Positions 7,387-11,033 of a stretch of 11,033 nt of DNA are shown here, piece after piece. Made by a program: the position numbers and the translations under genes. Position 1 is the first letter of the stretch. The number at the start of each line of letters is the position of its first letter. A model generated the notes under the pieces. That model had not been told where the DNA came from and made no database searches. It saw nothing but the letters and a program-made list of their open reading frames with translations. Origin of the DNA: an uncultured Bacteroides sp. (GTDB lineage: Bacteria; Bacteroidota; Bacteroidia; Bacteroidales; Bacteroidaceae); the NCBI GenBank assembly GCA_900542985.1, contig UQPQ01000062.1, positions 1 through 11,033 of the forward strand, given 5' to 3'.

Positions 7387-8106
7387 TTATAGGTAACGGC
7401 TTAACTCTTTGATGGAAATACGTCCTTCGTATAACGCTTTTCCGATTACTACAGCAGGAACACCTATCTCGTGTAACTTCAGAATATCATCTATACTACT
7501 GACTCCTCCACTAGCTATTAGGTAAAGGTCTGGGTAAGCCGACATAATTTGCTGGTAGAGTGCTGTAGAAGGTCCTTCCAACATTCCGTCACGGCTAATG
7601 TCGGTACACAATACTTTTGAGATACCTTTACTACGGTAGTTTTCCAAGAAAGGCATCAGTTCTTGTGAACTTTCTTCTTTCCATCCAGCAATGGCAATTT
7701 TTTCGTTTTTTACATCAGCCCCAAGGATAATTTTTTCGTTTCCATATTGAGTAAGCCATCGTGAGAAAAGCTCCGGTTGTTTCACGGCTACACTACCCAA
7801 TGTAACCATTTGAGCACCGTTGTCAAATGCGATGATGAGATCTTCGTCGCTTTTTATACCACCTCCAAAGTCGATGACAAGAGAAGTACGGCTGGCTATT
7901 TGCTCTAAAATGCGATAGTTGACTACATGATGAGAAGCTGCTCCATCTAAGTCGACAATATGCAATCGTTTGATGCCATAAGATTCAAATTCTTTGGCTA
8001 CTTCTACCGGGTGAGTATGATATATCTGTTTTGAAGAATAGTCACCTTGTGATAAACGTACACATTTTCCATCTATAATATCAATGGCTGGGATAAGTTC
8101 TATCAT
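7387..8106 (-). CDS. hisA: ProFAR isomerase (phosphoribosylformimino-5-aminoimidazole carboxamide ribotide isomerase)
   Basis: Catalyses the Amadori rearrangement of ProFAR to PRFAR, the fourth step of histidine synthesis. The 239-aa (beta-alpha)8-barrel protein is full length and homologous to HisF. The catalytic aspartates are D9 in LIPAIDIIDGK and D131 in LGADVKN. Phosphate-binding segments are DFGGGIKS (79-86) and IASGGVSS, and the family block CTDISRDGM is present. It lacks features that would point to the bifunctional PriA form, and Bacteroidetes normally carry a separate TrpF. It sits between hisH and hisF with 24-base gaps on both sides. Confidence 0.97.
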   Translation of the reverse strand: MIELIPAIDIIDGKCVRLSQGDYSSKQIYHTHPVEVAKEFESYGIKRLHIVDLDGAASHHVVNYRILEQIASRTSLVIDFGGGIKSDEDLIIAFDNGAQMVTLGSVAVKQPELFSRWLTQYGNEKIILGADVKNEKIAIAGWKEESSQELMPFLENYRSKGISKVLCTDISRDGMLEGPSTALYQQIMSAYPDLYLIASGGVSSIDDILKLHEIGVPAVVIGKALYEGRISIKELSRYL

Positions 8107-8130
8107 GGTTATTTGTATTATATAGTTATA

Positions 8131-8721
8131 TTATAGGTTTAAGAAATTGACAAGAATCTGTTCTCCTGTCTTTCCGCTCTTCTCAGGGTGGAATTGTGTT
8201 GCATAAAAATTATCTTTGTGTAAAGCAGCACTAAACGGCAGGATATAATCGGTCTGGGCAGCGGTATATTCATTGACCGGTACATAATAGCTATGTACGA
8301 AGTATACAAACTCATTATTTTCCATCCCCTTAAACAGGTCACTGTCTAAATGTGTAAGTGTATTCCATCCCATATGAGGAACTTTGTCTTCTTGTTGGGT
8401 TGGTATAAAGCGCTTGACCGGTGTATGAAAGATTCCCAAACAATCTGTATTTCCTTCCTCCGAATAATCACACATAAGCTGCATTCCCAGGCAAATACCC
8501 AATACCGGTTGCTTCAGCTCTTTGATTAGCTGGTCTAAGTGCTGGGAGCGCAAATAATTCATAGTTGTTTCCGCTTGTCCTACTCCCGGAAAAATAATTT
8601 TATCGGCACCGGATATAACTTCTTTATCGGCAGTAATCAGAGCTTCTATACCCAAACGCTGTAAGCTGTGCTGTACAGAAAAAATATTTCCGGCATTGTA
8701 TTTGATAATTGCTACTTTCAT
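8131..8721 (-). CDS. hisH: Imidazole glycerol phosphate synthase, glutamine amidotransferase subunit
   Basis: Class I glutamine amidotransferase that hydrolyses glutamine and passes ammonia to HisF. The 196-aa protein has the full catalytic triad: nucleophile C77 in GICLGMQ, then H178 and E180 in TQFHPEKSG. PGVGQ (45-49) and HMGWN (116-120) are typical HisH blocks. The ATG at 8721 is chosen because MKVAIIKYNAGN aligns with the usual HisH N terminus; an upstream in-frame ATG at 8754 would add 11 residues without family support and lies inside the promoter box. First gene of the hisH-hisA-hisF-hisIE-ftsE operon. Confidence 0.97.
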   Translation of the reverse strand: MKVAIIKYNAGNIFSVQHSLQRLGIEALITADKEVISGADKIIFPGVGQAETTMNYLRSQHLDQLIKELKQPVLGICLGMQLMCDYSEEGNTDCLGIFHTPVKRFIPTQQEDKVPHMGWNTLTHLDSDLFKGMENNEFVYFVHSYYVPVNEYTAAQTDYILPFSAALHKDNFYATQFHPEKSGKTGEQILVNFLNL

Positions 8722-8751
8722 GATGTTATATTCTTTCTTGGGATATGCGTG

Positions 8752-8759
8752 CAAAAATA
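8752..8759 (-). promoter_or_regulatory. Bacteroides -7 box for the his operon
   Basis: On the minus strand this reads TATTTTTG, a full match to TAnnTTTG, 30 bases before the hisH ATG. A -33 TTTG is not clear; TTAG lies near the expected spacing. The mRNA leader would be only about 20-25 bases, too short for a his leader peptide or attenuator. An inverted repeat overlaps the box. Confidence 0.6.
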
Positions 8760-8806
8760 ACGAATTATTGTATATTATCTAATATTAATAACATAAAGTT
8801 CGTTAT
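8757..8806. repeat. Inverted repeat upstream of hisH (possible operator)
   Basis: The half-sites ATAACGAA (8757-8764) and TTCGTTAT (8799-8806) are perfect 8-bp inverted repeats with centres 42 bp apart, close to four helical turns. A small palindrome, TAATATTA (8780-8787), lies near the middle. The left half-site overlaps the his -7 box. This could be a repressor site, but the region is A/T-rich and chance is not excluded. Confidence 0.35.
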
Positions 8807-8843
8807 AGTAGTGTTTAATTAGTAAAAATGCCACTGATTAGGC

Positions 8844-8875
8844 TATGCCGTATGGTTGGGATGAAAATACTTTTG
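8844..8875 (+). promoter_or_regulatory. Probable promoter for the nicotinamidase gene
   Basis: TATG (8844-8847, three of four matches to TTTG), a 20-base spacer and TACTTTTG (8868-8875, full match to TAnnTTTG) form a well-spaced Bacteroides promoter. The transcript would start after about 8880, giving a leader of roughly 90-95 bases before the ATG at 8976. A weaker box, TACTTTTA (8944-8951), lies closer to the gene and is an alternative. Confidence 0.5.
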
Positions 8876-8975
8876 GATGGGAGTAAGAAGCTTTTATGAA
8901 AATATATATGATGTATTCTGTTGGGTAAGTCTTTGTTTATTTGTACTTTTATTCCTAATAAATAAATTTAGAGTG

Positions 8976-9491
8976 ATGAAAGTATTGGTTGTAGTAGATA
9001 TGCAGCACGATTTTGTGGATGGAGCCTTAGGAACTTCTGAAGCAAAACAGATTGTAGAAAATGTGAAAAAGAAAGTAGAGTTGTATTGGAGTGTGGGAGA
9101 TAAAGTGATATATACCCAAGATACGCACGCCACCAATTATCTGCAAACACAAGAGGGTAGAAACCTACCGGTAGAACATTGCTTGAAAAATTCTTGGGGA
9201 TGGGAGATTCTGTCTGAAGTTTATAAAGCGGGTGCTCCTGTCGTTGAAAAGAAAGGATTTGGTTCTTTGGAACTGTCGGATATGATTGCTGGCATAGGAG
9301 AAGTAGAATCTATCGAACTGGTGGGTTTGTGCACAGATATCTGCGTCATATCCAATGCGATGATTTTGAAGTCCCGTTTCCCGGAGATACCGATATCAGT
9401 TGATGCATCCTGCTGTGCAGGAGTTACCCCAGAGAGTCATACCAATGCCTTACGTGCCATGCAGATGTGTCAGATTCAGGTAATGTCATGA
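8976..9491 (+). CDS. pncA: Isochorismatase-family cysteine hydrolase, probable nicotinamidase
   Basis: A 171-aa cytoplasmic cysteine hydrolase that probably converts nicotinamide to nicotinic acid in NAD salvage. The catalytic triad is visible: D9 in VVDMQHDF, a lysine in VEKKGFGS (K92 or K93) and C123 in GLCTDICV. The metal site looks like D49, H51, E60 and H68; the Glu ligand follows the arrangement known from the pneumococcal nicotinamidase rather than the three-His form of mycobacterial PncA. The ATG at 8976 is chosen because MKVLVVVDMQ aligns with the family start. A longer in-frame ORF from 8877 would add 33 residues with a hydrophobic stretch, but it begins one base after a -7 box and would not be fully transcribed from it. 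Closest alternative: another isochorismatase-like amidase. Confidence 0.85.
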   Translation: MKVLVVVDMQHDFVDGALGTSEAKQIVENVKKKVELYWSVGDKVIYTQDTHATNYLQTQEGRNLPVEHCLKNSWGWEILSEVYKAGAPVVEKKGFGSLELSDMIAGIGEVESIELVGLCTDICVISNAMILKSRFPEIPISVDASCCAGVTPESHTNALRAMQMCQIQVMS

Positions 9492-9525
9492 TTTTAGGGT
9501 AAATCAGTTTCTTGAAAAGAAGCGC

Positions 9526-9558
9526 TTTAGGTAGATTGAATATAAATTCCTATCTTTG
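9526..9558 (+). promoter_or_regulatory. Promoter for the NhaC-type antiporter gene
   Basis: TTTA (9526-9529, three of four matches to TTTG), a 21-base spacer and TATCTTTG (9551-9558, full match to TAnnTTTG) fit the Bacteroides promoter pattern. The ATG at 9585 lies 26 bases downstream. The antiporter can therefore be transcribed apart from the nicotinamidase gene. Confidence 0.65.
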
Positions 9559-9584
9559 CGCTGTTTTTTAAAGAGCAACGATCT

Positions 9585-10889
9585 ATGGATGTAAAGAAAC
9601 TGACGCCGATTGTAAATAAACCGAATGGATGGGCTTTGATGCCTCTTGTTGTATTCCTATGCCTTTATCTGGTGATATCGCTGATAGTCAATGATTTTTA
9701 TAAGGTTCCTATCACCGTTGCGTTTCTGGTTGCATCTGTTTATGCCGTTGCTGCTACAAAAGGGCTGAGCCTGAACGACCGCATATTGCAGTATTCGCAG
9801 GGAGCTGCCAATAAGAACATCATGCTGATGATATGGGTGTTTATTCTGGCAGGAGCATTTGCTCACTCGGCTAAGGCAATGGGAGCGATTGATGCAACAG
9901 TAAATCTGACGTTGATGCTGTTGCCTGATAATTTACTGTTAGCCGGTATTTTCATTGCGTCTTGTTTTATTTCTCTTTCTATAGGTACTTCCGTAGGAAC
10001 CATTGTGGCCTTAGTACCGGTGGCAACCGGTATTGCTTCGAAGACAGGAGTCGATATGGCTTTTATGACAGCGTTGGTTGTGGGAGGTGCTTTCTTTGGC
10101 GATAACCTTTCTTTTATCTCTGATACGACAATTGCGGCTACCCGAACACAGGGATGTCTGATGAAAGATAAATTCCGGGTAAACTCTATGATTGCCATAC
10201 CAGCTGCTTTGTTGGTTTGTATTTATTACATCATATATGGAATGCATATTGAAACAGTGAACGAGGTACAGCAGATTGAGTGGGGAAAGGTGTTGCCTTA
10301 TCTCATTGTACTTGGCACTGCAGTGATTGGAGTGAATGTAGTCCTTGTTTTATTGTTGGGACTTATCTCTACTGGAGTGATTGGTATGATATACGGACAG
10401 TTTGATTTGTTCAGTTGGTTTGGGGCAATGGGAAGTGGAATTACCGGTATGGGCGAACTGATTGTCATTACTTTGATGGCAGGGGGAATGCTCGAACTGA
10501 TTCGTTTTAATGGAGGAATAGATTATGTGTTGCATTGTCTTACGTTGCGTGTAAAAAGTAAACGGGCTGCCGAATTAGGGATTGCTGCTTTAGTAAGTTT
10601 TGCGAATGTATGCACAGCCAATAATACTATTGCCATCATTACAGTAGGTCCATTAGCAAGCAATATCGCAGAGCAATTCCGTATAGACAAGCGAAAAAGT
10701 GCCAGTCTTTTGGATATCTTTTCCTGTGTAGTACAAGGACTTATTCCATATGGAGCACAAATGCTTTTTGCAGCAGAATTAGCCGGACTTTCTCCTATTA
10801 ATATAATGGAGTATTTATATTATCCGATGGTATTGGGAGGAGTGGCTTTATTGAGTATTTTGTTCCGATACCCCAGATGCTATTCTTAA
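9585..10889 (+). CDS. NhaC-family Na+/H+ antiporter
   Basis: A 434-aa polytopic inner-membrane protein of the NhaC-type sodium/proton antiporter family, which exports Na+ in exchange for protons. Hydrophobic segments run through the whole length, roughly ten to twelve. Family signatures are GTSVGTIVALVPVATGIA (134-151), GGAFFGDNLSFISDTTIAATRTQG (167-190, the most diagnostic block, corresponding to the GDNLSPISDTT motif) and NVCTANNTIAI (341-351). The length is normal and the C terminus is intact. Related family members can exchange malate/lactate or other organic solutes, so the ion specificity is inferred. The ATG at 9585 lies directly downstream of a good promoter, and no upstream in-frame start has support. 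The stop is followed within two bases by a large palindrome. Confidence 0.9.
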   Translation: MDVKKLTPIVNKPNGWALMPLVVFLCLYLVISLIVNDFYKVPITVAFLVASVYAVAATKGLSLNDRILQYSQGAANKNIMLMIWVFILAGAFAHSAKAMGAIDATVNLTLMLLPDNLLLAGIFIASCFISLSIGTSVGTIVALVPVATGIASKTGVDMAFMTALVVGGAFFGDNLSFISDTTIAATRTQGCLMKDKFRVNSMIAIPAALLVCIYYIIYGMHIETVNEVQQIEWGKVLPYLIVLGTAVIGVNVVLVLLLGLISTGVIGMIYGQFDLFSWFGAMGSGITGMGELIVITLMAGGMLELIRFNGGIDYVLHCLTLRVKSKRAAELGIAALVSFANVCTANNTIAIITVGPLASNIAEQFRIDKRKSASLLDIFSCVVQGLIPYGAQMLFAAELAGLSPINIMEYLYYPMVLGGVALLSILFRYPRCYS

Positions 10890-10890
10890 T

Positions 10891-10932
10891 CTTTTTGTTT
10901 TTAAACCGACCGGTTGGTTTAAAAAACAAAAG
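10891..10932. repeat. Large palindrome between the antiporter gene and tRNA-Arg
   Basis: The sequence is a dyad centred at 10911/10912. The core at 10898-10925 is a 28-bp palindrome with one imperfect pair (G/T at 10908/10915): T5, AAACCGACCGGTTGGTTT, A5. Further pairing reaches 10891/10932 with two mismatches. T-runs precede and A-runs follow the core on both strands, the reverse of what an intrinsic terminator needs. It may still end antiporter transcripts through the T-rich tract that follows, or it may be a protein-binding operator. Confidence 0.7.
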
Positions 10933-10938
10933 ACATTG

Positions 10939-10969
10939 TTTGTTATTTTAAAAAAATATACTACCTTTG
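10939..10969 (+). promoter_or_regulatory. Promoter for tRNA-Arg
   Basis: TTTG (10939-10942), a 19-base A/T-rich spacer and TACCTTTG (10962-10969) match the Bacteroides consensus TTTG-N19-21-TAnnTTTG exactly. The tRNA begins 17 bases after the box, so the primary transcript would have a short 5' leader removed by RNase P. Confidence 0.85.
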
Positions 10970-10985
10970 CACCGCAAATAAGGAT

Positions 10986-11033
<48 letters not shown>

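Noticed and set aside
8722..8754. N-terminal extension of HisH to an ATG at 8754.
   Set aside because: The family start MKVAIIKYNAGN fits 8721, and the longer start lies inside the -7 box.
8722..8760. Histidine leader peptide or attenuator before hisH.
   Set aside because: The predicted leader is about 20-25 bases, with no His-codon run and no competing hairpins.
43..9502. Exact 13-base direct repeat GATTTTAGGGTAA at 43-55 and 9490-9502.
   Set aside because: About one such match is expected by chance in 11 kb, and the contexts (inside a coding start, just after a stop) share nothing.
9503..9520. TTCTT-GAA-AAGAA hairpin after the nicotinamidase gene.
   Set aside because: Five-base A/T stem with no T-run; too weak to call a terminator.

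Overview
The window looks like a chromosomal housekeeping segment of a Bacteroidales bacterium, most likely Bacteroides or a close relative (Phocaeicola cannot be excluded). The evidence is protein sequences of clear Bacteroidetes type, A/T-rich start regions without Shine-Dalgarno sequences, and several copies of the Bacteroides -7 promoter box TAnnTTTG (for example at 8752-8759, 9551-9558 and 10962-10969). I see no phage, transposon, CRISPR or obviously foreign genes.

Layout. 1-1294 (+): a MaoC-type hotdog dehydratase, a hairpin, then a TIGR02757 (DUF2400) family protein. 1316-2470 (-): a membrane-anchored family 2 glycosyltransferase with its own promoter box, convergent with the preceding gene. 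2537-5225 (-): a lysine-pathway pair. Aspartate kinase (lysC) has a promoter box, then a terminator-like hairpin, then diaminopimelate decarboxylase (lysA), then a good intrinsic terminator. 5284-8759 (-): a compact histidine operon, hisH-hisA-hisF-hisIE, ending in an FtsE-type ABC ATPase gene, with 15-24 nt between genes. 8844-10889 (+): a nicotinamidase-type cysteine hydrolase and an NhaC-type Na+/H+ antiporter, each with its own promoter box. 10898-11033: a strong DNA palindrome, a near-perfect Bacteroides promoter, and the 5' part of tRNA-Arg(UCU), cut by the window end.

How the genes work together. HisIE carries out the second and third steps of histidine synthesis, HisA the isomerisation, and HisH/HisF form the glutamine-dependent imidazole glycerol phosphate synthase that releases AICAR to purine synthesis. 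hisG, hisD, hisC and hisB are not here. LysC commits aspartate to the lysine/threonine/methionine/DAP family, and LysA performs the last lysine step. The nicotinamidase would feed NAD salvage.

No wholly new system is visible. The items most worth a second look are the palindrome before the tRNA promoter, whose T/A runs have the wrong polarity for an intrinsic terminator; the inverted repeat overlapping the his promoter; the lysC-lysA intergenic hairpin; the glycosyltransferase lacking a clear DxD motif; and the ftsE gene placed in a his operon without ftsX. No gene-free stretch exceeds 300 bases; the longest is the 254-base hisH/nicotinamidase interval, which holds divergent promoters.
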